From Neurospora tetraspora (taxonomy: Eukaryota; Ascomycota; Sordariomycetes; Sordariales; Sordariaceae): 64,000 bases of DNA. Shown here in pieces: positions 51,669 to 63,290 of this stretch (position 1 is the stretch's first letter; each line of letters starts with the position of its first letter). Under the pieces are notes generated by a model, which was not told the DNA's origin, did no database searches, and worked only from the letters and a program-made list of their open reading frames with translations. A program made the position numbers and the translations under genes. Location: positions 3,100,001 to 3,164,000 of the forward strand of contig NW_026944384.1 in the NCBI RefSeq assembly GCF_033439725.1, read 5' to 3'.

Positions 51669-52469
51669 TCTGGACGAGTGCCAATAAAACGATTTGTGTT
51701 GAGATTCTGATGATGGTCCCGGTGTACGAAGGAAGAGCTCGGTTGGATGGTGACTTCTTCAAGGTAATGAAGGTCTCGGAAAGGTGTTGTGGAAGAGCTG
51801 GATGGATTGCGTTTGGTTTGAAAGAGATGTCAGTTGATGGAAACGGAGAGAATCAGCTCCCACTTCTTTATATCAAGGGGTACGTAACTGTTAGCTCCGT
51901 TGGGACATGCATGGTGGGGTTATTGCTGATTCTGCCGGCAGGAGGGGGGGCACATGCGGAAGCTCCTTTCACCGCCTTCCTATCTTAGAATTGATACCAC
52001 TGTTTGCCCTGTAGCGGGACCAGCAAGTGCGCACCTTGATGGCCAAGTCAACATCAGGAACCAAGCCGATGACCATCTCCAAAAAGGAAGAAAAATTAAC
52101 ACAGGTAACATATCGTCTCGCGAAATTGAGATTCGAAAAGGCCACGTATAGGCACGGATCTGTACATCGGAAACCAGATACACCGGCATATATGCCCGCC
52201 GAAATTTGTTTGCATGACGGTGAATCTTGCCCCCACAGTCCTCCGAGATCCGTCTGTAGTACGGAAATTCAGACAGGAAGGCCATAATTTACAGACCTCC
52301 ACCAAATTGGTGGACATGCACCTTTACCTGGTCTTTCCGAATCCCAGTTTCGCGAGACGATACGGTGTCTTGACATCAATTCATATGTAGGTATTAGCAT
52401 TATGTAGGCCATTAAACATCATTCCTCCGTTCGAGCTTTTGCAATGTCATATCCCCGTCGGCTGGGCAT
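51669..52469. other. Intergenic region, sgt1 promoter / erg7 3' side
   Basis: About 0.8 kb, promoter of sgt1 (minus strand). No further gene is supported. Confidence 0.5.
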
Positions 52470-54853
52470 TCAAACGACCTTCTCGTCCGGATACCGTGTG
52501 GCAAACAAGCCCAGTGCCTTCAGCGGAAAGCTGAACTTGTAGTTCGGGTAAGAAATCATGCAGCTCTTGTTGAAAACGCCCTCGATGGCTTCTTGCAACC
52601 ACTCTCCGTTGGGCTGCTGACGGTCCATAATCAACTTGATGCCCTTCTTGATAGGTTCGATATCGGGATACTTGGCTTTGATCAACCCAATAAGGGCCCA
52701 TGCGGTCATGACCACTTGAGACCCAGTTGGATGCTCAACGTACTTGCCCGTCTCACATGCCTACACTCTGGTTAGCATCAAACAAAATATGGGATACTTC
52801 AGCCCCTGCCATACACAGATAGACTTACCTTGTAGCTCTCAGACCAACCGCCGTCCTCCCTCTGCTTGGAAATGAGGAAGTCGCACCCCTTCTTGGCATA
52901 TTTGCTGGTCTCATACGTTTCACCGACACTAGCCAAGCTCTCCAAAGCAAACATGGAGGCGTACGTGAAGCAAATGCCCCAATTGCCATACCAACCACCA
53001 TGAGGCTTCTGATCGCTCTTGATCCACTTGACAGCGCGGGTGATGAAGCTGTCAATCTCGTCTGTGCGATGATTGGGCCAGTGTTTCTTGAAGAGCGAGA
53101 GGGTTGTAAGAACGGCCGTGGTGCATTCGGGATACTCATATTCAACCATGATGTTGCCAAACACTTCTGCGGCGTTCAACACCTCCATCCACTGCCCGGC
53201 CCGCGGAGTTTCATAGGATGAGCAGGCGCCAGATGGGTTTTGGTAGGTAAGCATGGTGTCAACGGCGTCAAAAATACGCTGGTCGTCGATCAGGGTAGGG
53301 AAGCCTGGCGTCTTTTGCAGGATGATGACGGACTTCAATGCCTCGGAGACGCAATCGCTGACTGCGTACCCTTGGTCCTTGTTGCTAAATGCCCAAGCAC
53401 CCTTGCGAGGATGGCGGTAGCACTTGTCCTGATCCTTGACGTTCTCCCGGATTTGCTGGTCCTCAAGGAACTCCAGCGACTTAATCAGCATCGGCCTCCA
53501 GCGTGGGTCTTCGGTCAAGCCAGCGTCCATGATAGCCTGAATTGCGAATGCAGTGTCCCAGCATTGCACGCCATTTGTGCCATTGCAAAGCATACCCTCA
53601 GCGTTGACCCAGAGGACCTCATCTAGCCTTTCCACGTGCCTTCGCACAGAGTAAGCGCCAGGTCCATCCCGCACATAACAGCAAACGGTGTTCATCGCGG
53701 CGTTGACAGGGGCTAGATCAGAATAATCGGTGTTTTCGTCCTCCATGTCGATAAGCTCCGAGGTCCACGCCTCAGCCTTGTCTACCAAGTACTTGGTCCG
53801 GAATACCGGGTTCCAGATGTTCACGAGAAGCCAGTTGACCGTGTTGAGAAAGGCGGTTTTTGGGTGGTAGTTGTCGTTGGGATGAATGGTGTTACGGTTT
53901 CCAGCCCAGTCGATCTTGTTCCAGTCCTCCACGAACAACTCCTTGCGCAACTCCCGAATCAAGTCCGTCTCTTCTGCCTGCCACTTCTTGGACCAAAGGT
54001 AACTCATGGGCAGAAAGACCTGACGCATATGGATCCACCATCTCCAAGGCGCAATGGGCACCCAGTCGGGAAGGAGCCACAACTCGGGCGGTACGGGGTT
54101 GACGATGTCCCACTTCATGACACCCAAAACCGTGAGCCAGAACTTGGCCCAATGTGGTGCGCAAATGGCACCTCCCATCTTGTGCATTGTTGCCCGCGCT
54201 TTCACCATGACTGGATGGTCTGCCTCCACACCCACCAGGCGCAATGTCGTGTAATTGAGCGTCGTTCCTAGCATCGTGCTCTCGCCTTCGATGTGTAGCC
54301 CCCATCCGCCGTCGACGGGGTTCGCTCGTGCAAACAGGTAGTTCTTGATCTCGGTGGCATAGTACCAGGGGACGGGGTTCTTGGTGACGTAGCGGGCGAT
54401 GACGACACCGGGGAGGAGGAACATGGGACCGCCGTACTCGCAACCCCAATGGCCCTCGGGGAGCTGGAGCTTTTCGAAGAAAGTAAGGCCATTTCGTACC
54501 GCATCGAGGGGGTTCGTCGCCTTGGGCAGTTCGGGGAGCTCCTGTGAGGTTGACGCGCAAGGTTAGCATGTGAGATGGGCATTGTGGGAGCTTACGGCTG
54601 GATGTTTTACCAGAGGCATTCCCAGGAAGTACTTGTCAGCATATGACTGCGGCCATTCTTTTGCAGCCTCGTCGTCCTCGAGGTAGTGCCATGTGTGCCG
54701 GCCGCCTTCACTGCTCAAACGCCAACGCGCCTTATCGGTGCTCTCCTGTAGCCGGGGTCGCTTAGCATCGTGATCATCGCTGTCGGCGATGGACCGTTTC
54801 TTGGATGATCCGTTTGAGGCCGCCGGGGCTTCAGTGGCCTGCTTCCTCGCCAT
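52470..54853 (-). CDS. erg7: Lanosterol synthase (oxidosqualene cyclase) Erg7, 753 aa
   Basis: Three exons: 54853-54596, 54541-52829 and 52760-52470, all phase 0. The enzyme cyclises 2,3-oxidosqualene to lanosterol in the ergosterol pathway at the ER or lipid droplets. The family catalytic Asp is Asp482 in YAVSDCVSEALK (yeast D456 in the matching motif). QW repeats are visible, such as GAWAFSNKDQGY, QKPHGGWYGNWGICFTYAS and QREDGGWSESYK. The substrate-cavity sequence WGLHIEGESTMLGTTLNY is intact. The last exon gives TGSQVVMTAWALIGLI and FPLKALGLFATRYPDEK, the expected end. The N-terminus (MARKQATEAPAASNGSSKKR) is a short basic extension. Length matches fungal Erg7 (about 730-760 aa). The gene's promoter borders the RIP-mutated island. 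Confidence 0.96.
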
Positions 54854-55139
54854 GATGGACGGGTTGGATTGATATTGGAAAAAGAACAAAGACAAAAATT
54901 GGCGCAAGAACCTGAGGATAGGAAGGATTAGGAGAGAAATACGAACAATTGATAGCGCAACAGACGACAACACAACATTACCCCTGAATTGGCCATGCGC
55001 CAATCCAATCGGGATCTGTCGCGTCGTGTTCCCGTTCCCACCCTCAAACGCCTTGACAGTTGCCAAGACTTTGCTGAGCTGGCCACAATAACCAAGCGAG
55101 AATATACATACACATCGTAAAATATCGTCTTTTTACATG
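54854..55139. other. Erg7 upstream region next to the RIP island
   Basis: Only about 290 bp separate the erg7 start codon from the point where the AT-rich island begins. Composition changes abruptly near 55100-55140. Confidence 0.6.
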
Positions 55140-55324
55140 ATTTCTATATAGAATTGAAGCGCTATACAATCTCTTTCATCGTACAAAGTAAATAAGCAAT
55201 TGTATTCTATTAATCAATTGAAAACAATGCCTCTTAAATCGATCTTGAAGAAGAATTAGAAGCGGATTCGTTGCGCTAACGTTACTTCGGTCTACTTCGA
55301 CGAGGATTAGGGTTCGAATTAATT

Positions 55325-55628
55325 AATACGTACCTCTACCCACCCTACGAAAAAGAATCGTATTTTTATTGAGTCTAAAAGAGAGGAATCTATTATTAAT
55401 TTATTTAAGAAGAAGGTTGCCCCTAAGAAGGCTACCCCTAAGAAGGCTGCCCCTAAGAAGGCTGCCCCTAAGAAGGCTGCCCCTAAGAAGGCTGCTCTTA
55501 AGAAGGCTCCTAAGAAGGCCGCCTTTAAGAATAAGGGGAAAGGGAAGGCGTTTGCGCTAGAACTAGAGCCCTTTCTAAAACCCTTTTTAAAACCTGAGAC
55601 TTTTGTACTTTCCTCCCCGTTTATATAA
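55325..55628 (+). pseudogene. Decayed lysine-rich reading frame
   Basis: One frame reads THPTKKNRIFIESKREES, then a run of K-K-A-A-P units, then KGKGKAFALELEPFLKP before a stop. It is bounded by a TAA upstream and shows no Met start. It looks like part of a DNA-binding or gag-like protein left in the RIP island; no family can be assigned. Confidence 0.4.
55410..55526 (+). repeat. 15-bp tandem repeat coding for K-K-A-A-P units
   Basis: Eight head-to-tail copies of AAGAAGGCTGCCCCT (one shortened to 12 bp). The second copy has GCTACC where others have GCTGCC, the change expected from RIP on the opposite strand. The block is clearly GC-richer than its surroundings, because the unit has almost no CpA. 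Confidence 0.92.
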
Positions 55629-57285
55629 TTAGCTCCTATCGAATTCTCTAGCGACCCTGATAGCGAATTCGATAATAATAAGAAAGAAGAGGAGGAGGAG
55701 GAGGAGGAGGAATAATAGTTCCCTAATTTCTTTATTTACCTTACCCCTAAGAAGAAGGCTATTAATATATTATTCTACTTTTTTAATGACAATAAGAATA
55801 CGGTATCCCTAGTCCGGGCGCCTTTAGCCTAATTGCGTACTCTAGTTTGATTGCGTACCCGTAAGCAAATTACGCTACCTTTTAAGCCCGCTTTCCCTTT
55901 TTATATTTAGGTAGAATTTACGGTTATTGGGTTATACTTTATTATTTTTAGAGTTAAGCTTCCTACTATTTTTAATTACAGGAATTATTAAGAGATTGAA
56001 ATTAAATAAGAGAACAGCAAAATTTATAATTAGCGGTTTAGGATAATTTTGCTTAGGGAGGTCCTTCGTTTATAAATAGGGTATATTTAAAAGATTATTA
56101 TTAATACAGCCGCCGTTAGCGTTAAATATTAAATTATCCTTTATAACGTTACGTATATTATTAGCGTTTATAATAATAATAGGAGGAATAAGGCTATAAT
56201 TTATATAAAGACTATTATAGCTATTTAGTTTAATAATAATGATTGTAATTTTAATAGTAAGGGTATTATAAAAGTAGATATCCGTAATAGTATTACTTAG
56301 TACTATATTTTTATATTCGTTTTTATCTTTACTTTCGTTGACCCGCCCGTAATATTAGCGCTCGTCTTTATTATTAGTGTGCTTTCTACTCTTATTTTTT
56401 CTCGTAATATAGTTAATCCCTTTATAATTATTATGCTATAGTTATTATACGCGTTTATTACCTTTAAGTTTAGTATAGGGAGGAAGAGTATAATCAATAT
56501 ATTATTGGAGGAGATTGATAAATTTAACGAATAAGACTACGAATGAGAGGTACGTAGGGAGTGTAAGTCTTATAGTATTGCGTATTATAAGTTCTTTTAG
56601 ACGTAGAGGTATAATATTGGGTATAGTTATAAGAATTATAATAAGAGAGTTGATTATTAGATATGCTACTTCGTTAATGGTAGTAAAATATATTATATTT
56701 TTTCCATTAAAGACGTGGGGAAGTGGGTAGAGGCTATCGTAATTAAGTATATTACTATACGAAATCCCTTTGCTTTCATTATTTAAAAGATAATTATAGT
56801 AGAGACTGCTGCAGTTAGTATTACTTCGAGTAGTGGGAAATGTGGTGGTGATAGGTTCCCGGTATACGTTAATATTGTTAATAATATTAATAGTGGTAAT
56901 AATAATATTAATATAGAGTTTATTAATAATTTTTTGTAAGTAACGTTGAGAAGGGAGGAGAGGCTACTAGCGTTATATTACCCCTTATATTAGCTATATT
57001 TATACCTGCTATATTAGCTAATATATTATCCTTTATATAGCTACTTTTATTACTTAGTTTTTCCGCTTTTTCCTCCTTCTTTTACTATAGTTACTGCTAT
57101 TATTATTATGCTGGCACTGGGTATTGTAATAATTTCATTAAGCGCTGCTTTAAATATACTATTTAATTATTAGATTACTGCGTTCTATAGTTACCTTATT
57201 GATTGCGAAACTTTGGTGGTTAAACGTAACTTTCTATTTTCGTTTATTATATTTGTATGGGTACCTTTTACTTTACTTTTAACTG

Positions 57286-57492
57286 TGCTTTTATAAGGGG
57301 CTGGCGCCCAGAGGTTGAGCCTGGCTATAAGCCAGAGCTATGGACCTTTGACAGGGCCTGCAGGGCTAGGCTTCTAATATATAAGTATCCTTCCAACCTA
57401 GCTGGGCTTGTAAGACCTCTTCTTCCCCTTTATTAATAATTTCAAACTCTATGCTACCCCTATTGCTATATATACCCAATAGACCTATAATA
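57286..57492 (+). repeat. Left LTR of element A
   Basis: About 206 bp, ends near AGACCTATAATA. It lacks about 29 bp that the right LTR has (around 59320-59349). The outer edge is uncertain by a few bases. Confidence 0.75.
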
Positions 57493-59245
57493 TATTATTA
57501 ACCCTCTTCTTCAATACCCTTCAAACCTTTCTACTCGTTTGTATAAGAAAGTTACGACTATTTATATAATTTCTTTACCGTATTCAACTTTTTTATTTTC
57601 TTTACTCTACTATAGCTTCCATCCCTTAGGCTTAAACTACTAGCGAAAGGTAATAATAATTCGCTATAGTTATTTAATCCCTAATCGACTAAATAGTTGA
57701 ATTTAAAGCTTCCTAATTTATAATTATTCTCCTTATTGTAGCCTCTCTTTACTAACTTAAATGAATGTTTCCCTACCTAATCAAATTTTTTAGGGAGAGC
57801 TTAAATTTCGATACCTAATTCTATACTACTAAAGTAAAATTCTATATTAATAGTCTTACTATTAGTAATTTAGAGGCTTAATTTTATTATTTTTATTTTA
57901 ATTTTTTACCCCCTAGTTAGAAATCTTTCTTTCCTTTGCCCAATAATTGACGAACCGTTTATTAGCGAGGTTATTGTAGAAATTCTACTAATCCTACAGC
58001 GAGACGAATTCCGATAAATATACGGCTTAAAAATTCTTCGAAACCATATAGGCCCAAAACGAAGCAATTAAAATATTCTTTCTTTATTTTAATAAAATTT
58101 TCGACCGAATTTAGAGCGATTAGATAAATGATTTAAAGTAGATCTTTTTTTATAAATAATTTGAATAAAAAATAGTGAATAAGGTTGAAAGAAAAGACGG
58201 ACGTTCTAAAAGGTTTTAAAACTCTATAAGAATATTTCTAACGTTTAAATAGTAATAATTATTTAGGGGATACTATAAATATTGGGGATCCTATATAAAT
58301 TAACGCTATAAGGATATTTAAGGCTATAAAACGCAGTAGTTTATTTAGAGCCTTTAGTTCCGGTTTTAGAATTATCTTTAAATAATAATAATACTAGAAG
58401 AAAGAGAACTATTATATAGGCTATAATTCTTAAACGTATTAAGTAAAGGAATACCCCGTTAATAAAAATAAAGGTAAGGGTAAAGCCATTATACAGTTAT
58501 GTAGTATATTTATTAAACCGGTTAAAGATTTTAACGATAACGAAATTTACAATAATTACGAATAGAAACTGCCTAGAGAAATTAAAAATCGGCCCGGAAA
58601 TACTATAATTAAGAAAGGGTTAAATAATATATATAATATATTATTTATTAAGGGGGCCAGCTAGCTTAGACCCGGCCTTGCGGGTTCCTTAAATTTAATT
58701 AATAACTTTTATAGTAACTGATATAGGCTTATAATAAATTATAACATATAATTATAATTACTACGAAGAAAAGTCGTTTAATTATTACCCTATAAGTATA
58801 GACGGTAGAAATTATACTAAATTATTCTATTAAGGCTTCGTTATTTACTTAAAGAGGTTACGGATTATCGACTAGATAGTATAATTACCGGCAACGCTCT
58901 AAGTAAAATAGATAAAACGAAAGTTAATACGGATGAATAAAATTAAATTATATATAGTAATCTAGCCGCGTACGTATATAATATAAATAATAAAGTTAAT
59001 AGTTCCTAGGGGCTTAATTTTTATAATAAATATATAATATACGTATAGACTCTACTTTGGCCGTAGAAGTCTAGTTATTTATATTATTTTATTACTATAT
59101 TCTAATTATTTAGGGTATTTAATTTAGGAGTATTAAATAGAGGCTTTACAGTATATATAAAAGGCCGCTAATTAAATTCTAGGGATATTTCTTTATACAT
59201 AATAATTTTTATTATTATTTTTATATGTAAGGGGGAATTGGGGGG

Positions 59246-59476
59246 TAATATAAGGGGCCAGCGCTTAGAGGTCGAGCCTAGTTGCAAGCTAAAATTATAA
59301 ACCTTTAATAGGGCTTGTAAACCCGTTTACTTACCTGCCCCTTAATTGGCTAGGCTTCTAATATACAAGTATCCTTCCAGCCTAGCCGAGCTTATAAGAC
59401 CTCTTCTTCGCCTTTATTAACAATCTCAAACTCTGTTCCACTCTTACTACCGTATACACACAATAGACTCGTAATA
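59246..59476 (+). repeat. Right LTR of element A
   Basis: About 231 bp, preceded by a G-rich polypurine tract. Differences from the left LTR are mainly transitions. Confidence 0.75.
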
Positions 59477-60289
59477 GCTTTTAATATTTCTATTAATTGT
59501 ACCCCCCTTTATTGCCGATAAGGATAAGTCCCCTTTAATTCCCTCTTTTCTACTACCGCCTTTATTACGTAATCGTACCCTAAGCGAATTTATTATTGAA
59601 TATTTTAAAACCTTTTATTAGGAGTATTATTTTAGGAAAATTATGGTAGCAGCGTAGGTATTACGGGCTTTAATTGTATTACGGGAGGTATTTAGAGGGT
59701 TAAATACCTCCGTTATAAATATTATAGCGTTTAAAGACTGGCTAGTCGAGTGGTTTATAAAGTTGGGTTTTATAATAGAGTTCTATACTTCTTTGAAGAA
59801 TAGTATTAAAATTTTCCTTAAGTAGGAGCAATTAGTAATCGCTTAAGTAAGTAGTTTCTATAGTACACCTTCTATCCTCTAATTGATAGGTTTAGCTAAT
59901 TATTATTATTATATATTAGATTCCTAGTACGGTTTTATAATACGATTGACCGATATTACCGCCCTTGAATTTGGCGTTGCGAGAGTACTTGCTTCTCTAG
60001 CGGGTAATACGATTGCTAGCGGTAGTTTATTAAATGAATTATAATAAATCGATATATAGTAAAAGAGGTAAATTGTTTTAGTTATAAGGGGGGATTTGGT
60101 ATATTTCTAGTACTTTTATTAACTCTTTTTATTATTATATAGATAAATATTAGTATTCTACTTGGTATTTCTGGTATTTTTGGTATTTTTAGTACCCTTT
60201 TTTTATTATTATATGGATAAATGCACTTCTGGTATTTCTAGTATTAGATTATAGTATAAATTATATATTACCCCTTATATTACTTAATT

Positions 60290-61113
60290 ACCCTCTCTAT
60301 TTACCCTCGCCTAATAATGTTGCTAATCTTTTTAAATTCTTCTAGTTAGTTGGTATATAGAATTGTGTAATTTTTATCGATATTATTAATACCCTCTATA
60401 ATTAATTTTGTGTTTTTAAAGTAGCTACGGATCTATTATATTCTATATTTAACACTTTTTAGTAATTCGATGGAAGAAGATAGGAAAATCTTTGTTGGCC
60501 ATCCTATCGCTACCTTCGTCGTTATATACCCGCTTTATATACTTTTTGAAATTATTAAAGTATATTTCGATTGGGTTGAATTCTAGGGAGTATAGCGGTA
60601 AATATTAAAGTAATATACCTATACCTACATACGTATAGTAGAATTTATTATATAGATACTAATTCGCGCTATTTATTATTAGAATACTATTACGATTAGG
60701 AAAGGGATTTATTATAGGGAGGAGGCGATTTTTTAACTATTTAATAAACTTTAGGGTATTTGTTTATCTTTTAAAAATTAGTATTTCGAGTACGCTATTA
60801 ATTAATATAGTTGGAAGAATATAATATTGTTTACTACATTTAAAGTAGCTTAATATTATTGCGATAGTATTGTGGAGAGCCTAATTAATACGATGAATTT
60901 TATTGTATCAGTCTATACTAGATTTATTATAAAAGACGAATATTTTTGTAATAAATATCAATATTTTTATTATTTATTTTACTATTAGTTTAGGCTCTTA
61001 TTATATTATTTTAAATGTTAACTTCTTTTTTTTCCAACGTTCTTAATATAGATAGCGTTGTATAGTTTCGTTTGATATATATACATTGTATTCGTTAGTT
61101 AAAAAGGTATGGA
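60290..61113 (-). mobile_element. Decayed Tc1/mariner-type transposase, C-terminal two thirds
   Basis: On the minus strand, broken frames keep the marks of a DDE transposase: a helix-turn-helix-like stretch (EYNVYISNETIQRYLY, about 61040-61085), a segment NPFPNRNSILII followed by a DNA-type motif, and LYSLEFNPIEIYFNNFKKYI (about 60545-60600), which corresponds to the family's LPPYSP-NPIE motif. Many stops are present, as expected after RIP. The N-terminal part is on the other side of LTR element B, at 62771 and beyond. Confidence 0.7.
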
Positions 61114-61382
61114 TGCTATAGGGCTAGCGCCCAGTTAATATATTTGGCTATTACTAAGCGTGCTAAGCCGAACTAGGGGTTATTATATAGCGCTTAAACT
61201 AATACGAACCCTCTAATTCGCCAAACCCACATATTTGCCTAGCCCGTACGGTCTTAGCTCTAATTATATAAAACCTTCTTTCGACTACTCCCTTCTAAAG
61301 TAATCCTTTTCTTTTCTATTTAATATAGTATTTCAACCTTATATAATTACTCGCTATACAATATTTTCGTAAACCTATTATA
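61114..61382 (+). repeat. Left LTR of element B
   Basis: 269 bp, more AT-rich than the right LTR: nearly all differences are C/T or G/A, so the left copy took more RIP changes. Confidence 0.85.
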
Positions 61383-61599
61383 TTATATTTGACCCTCTTT
61401 TTAAATACTACTATTACTAAACGTTTATAAGTATTACTAAAGAGTCTCCCTACCATCGCTCTCGTCCCTTAACGATAATTTCCGTATCTACAATATTTTA
61501 ATAACAATAATTCCCTCAAATCCTTTAATCTACAAATTCCCAAGAACGCTAACGATAATTTGCCTCTTTAATTAAATAATTAATTTTGAAAATCTCCGC

Positions 61600-61990
61600 C
61601 CTTAAAACTATTCCTTTCAATTCGCCGTCATATAAACTAATCCTCCTATATTTCGAAAAGATTTTAAGGAGTAAAAAAGAATTCGAAACTTAAGTTTTGA
61701 ACGCGCAAATTAAATTCTATATAAATAGCCCCGCTATTAATAATTCAAAAATACAATTCTATTATTTATTCGCTTACCTATTGCCTACTATTAAGAAACC
61801 CCTCGTTATATTTACTATTATATTTCAATTTTCCTATAAATTTATTAATGAATTTAAATTTATATATATGGACCCTAATTCTATTAAATATATTAATTAG
61901 GAATTATATCAATTCAAATAAAAACTTAAGGAATTAATAATAACCTTCATCGCTCGGTTTTTAAAGAAATATTATATTGTGCCTAAACCG
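61600..61990 (+). pseudogene. Gag remnant of element B
   Basis: The open piece 61697-61900 (FYINSPAINNSKIQFYYLFA, later FIYMDPNSIKYIN) continues past a stop as ELYQF, KLKELIITFIARF. The order, DPNS then EL..F then FIARF, resembles the retrotransposon gag domain of Ty3/gypsy elements. It is broken by stops. Confidence 0.5.
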
Positions 61991-62501
61991 ATTTGTAATT
62001 AAATATTATTAAAATCAATTGAATTACTACTATTTTAAACTATAGTCAAAAATAACGCCTCTCTAACCGAAGTAATATATTTAAATAATATTCACTATTA
62101 CTTATATATTTATAAAAACTTAATAACAATTCCTTTCTTTTAACCTCTTCCTCCTTATCGAAGCAAGCTCCGGTTAATAATAACGTTAGGAATCCTATAA
62201 ATACTTCTATTAATAATATTTCGGTAACTCCATTAAAAATATTATTATCCTAAAAGTAGAAGAATAAATAAAAGAAAAAGGGTAAGTATATAAACTATAG
62301 GAATAGTTCTTACTAAGTAATTATATAACGTTTATTTGGGGGCTTAGAGAAATTTTATCTTTTCTAGTATTACTAATTTTCCTTATTTAGATAAGCATTT
62401 GGTTAAGTATAGTTATATTAAATTTTAGTCTTTTCTCGTATATTTAACTACGTTAATTTCTATATATAAAATTGAATTCCTTAAAGGGGAGTAGGGGGTA
62501 A

Positions 62502-62770
62502 TATTATAAAGCTAGTGCCCAGTTAATATATTTAACTATTACTAAGCGTGCTAAGCCAAATTAGGAGTTATTATATAGCGTTAAAGCTAATACGAGCCCT
62601 CTAGTTTGCTAAACCTATATATTTGCTTGGCCTATACGGTCTTGGCTCTAGTTGTACAAAACCTTCTTTCAACTGCTCCCTTCTAGAGCAGTCCTTTTCC
62701 TCTCTATTAAATATAGCATTTCAACCTTACACGACTGCTCGCTGTGCAATACTCTCGCAGACCCATTACA
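62502..62770 (+). repeat. Right LTR of element B
   Basis: 269 bp, same length as the left LTR; starts after the polypurine tract. Confidence 0.85.
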
Positions 62771-63150
62771 ATACATTTTGTCGAGGTATAGGGATGGTTT
62801 TAATATTAATAGCTTTATAATTTCTTTTACGATATTAGTTATGATAATGAACGATGAACGGTTATTATAGTTACGAATATATTTTTATGGCCTATATAGA
62901 GAGTTTTTTAGTATTTTAGGGAGATTGAGATTGTAAGACGGGCTTGCTAGTAATATCGAAATTTTGTTTATATTAATATATTGTACGTACGTTTACGCTA
63001 GTGGCCGTTATAATATTATTAATATGTTCGTTGTTATGGAGTATTAAATTTACAATAGTTCGTTGGCTTGCGTTGGGAACCTTTATTATATTGTACGACG
63101 AAAAGATTAGCAAAGATAATAAAAACGCCAAATAAAACGATGGCTAATAT
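62771..63150 (-). mobile_element. Decayed Tc1/mariner-type transposase, N-terminal part
   Basis: On the minus strand next to the LTR edge the sequence reads IIKLLILKPSLYLDKM, like the K-P-x-L-Y-L-D-E motif near the N-terminus of Tc1/mariner-type transposases, and it continues on the other side of element B with the helix-turn-helix-like part. The outer limit of the transposon is not clear. Confidence 0.55.
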
Positions 63151-63290
63151 ACTAGTATTGAAATGCTAACTTTTTAGTACAGATTTCGATAATTTACGAT
63201 GCGATACGGTTAATTTGCGTTGATTAAGACGGTTAAATCTGGTCAATTTATCAAATTTGTGTTCAAGTCGGTGTTGTGGCTAGTTTAATC

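Larger units (their letters stand above)
57286..59476 (+). mobile_element. RIP-decayed short LTR retroelement A (about 2.2 kb, no pol seen)
   Basis: Two direct repeats in the same orientation flank about 1.75 kb. The left copy starts near 57286 and the right near 59246; both share AGGCTTCTAATATA-AAGTATCCTTCCA and AAGACCTCTTCTTC. A purine tract (GGGGGAATTGGGGGG, 59231-59245) stands just before the right copy, as expected for the plus-strand primer of an LTR element. Inside, remains of a gag-like frame around 58030-58320 end in a zinc-knuckle-like pattern near 58270-58315, visible only if C-to-T changes are allowed for. No protease, reverse transcriptase or integrase remains are recognised, and there is no room for them. 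Confidence 0.75.
61114..62770 (+). mobile_element. RIP-decayed short LTR retroelement B (1.66 kb), inserted in the transposase
   Basis: Two direct repeats of the same length (269 bp: 61114-61382 and 62502-62770) flank about 1.1 kb. Both contain CCCAGTTAATATATTT and ACTATTACTAAGCGTGCTAAGCC. A polypurine tract AAAGGGGAGTAGGGGG stands right before the right LTR. The left LTR begins TGCTATAGGG; the right LTR ends CATTACA, so TG...CA ends are plausible. A gag remnant lies inside (61600-61990); no pol remains are seen and 1.1 kb is too short for one. The sequences on both sides are parts of one transposase gene, so this is a nested insertion. The five bases at each side (ATGGA / ATACA) are not an exact target duplication. 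Confidence 0.8.
55140..63290. other. RIP-mutated, AT-rich island of decayed repeats (8.1 kb)
   Basis: The stretch is very rich in A, T and TpA, with very few long reading frames on either strand, against a GC-normal background on both sides. This is what repeat-induced point mutation (C to T, mainly at CpA) makes of duplicated DNA in Neurospora. Recognisable parts are a lysine-rich 15-bp repeat, two pairs of long terminal repeats, gag-like remains and a decayed Tc1/mariner transposase, listed separately. Parts 55640-57280 and 59480-60050 are decayed beyond recognition. In Neurospora such islands are normally DNA-methylated heterochromatin. Confidence 0.9.

Noticed and set aside
55410-55526. 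CRISPR-like array
   Set aside because: The units are contiguous with no spacers and code for K-K-A-A-P; the genome is fungal.
55369-55560. Frame reading repeated R-R-L-P-L over the 15-bp repeat
   Set aside because: Alternative frame of the same tandem repeat; the K-K-A-A-P frame extends further and has more protein-like flanks.
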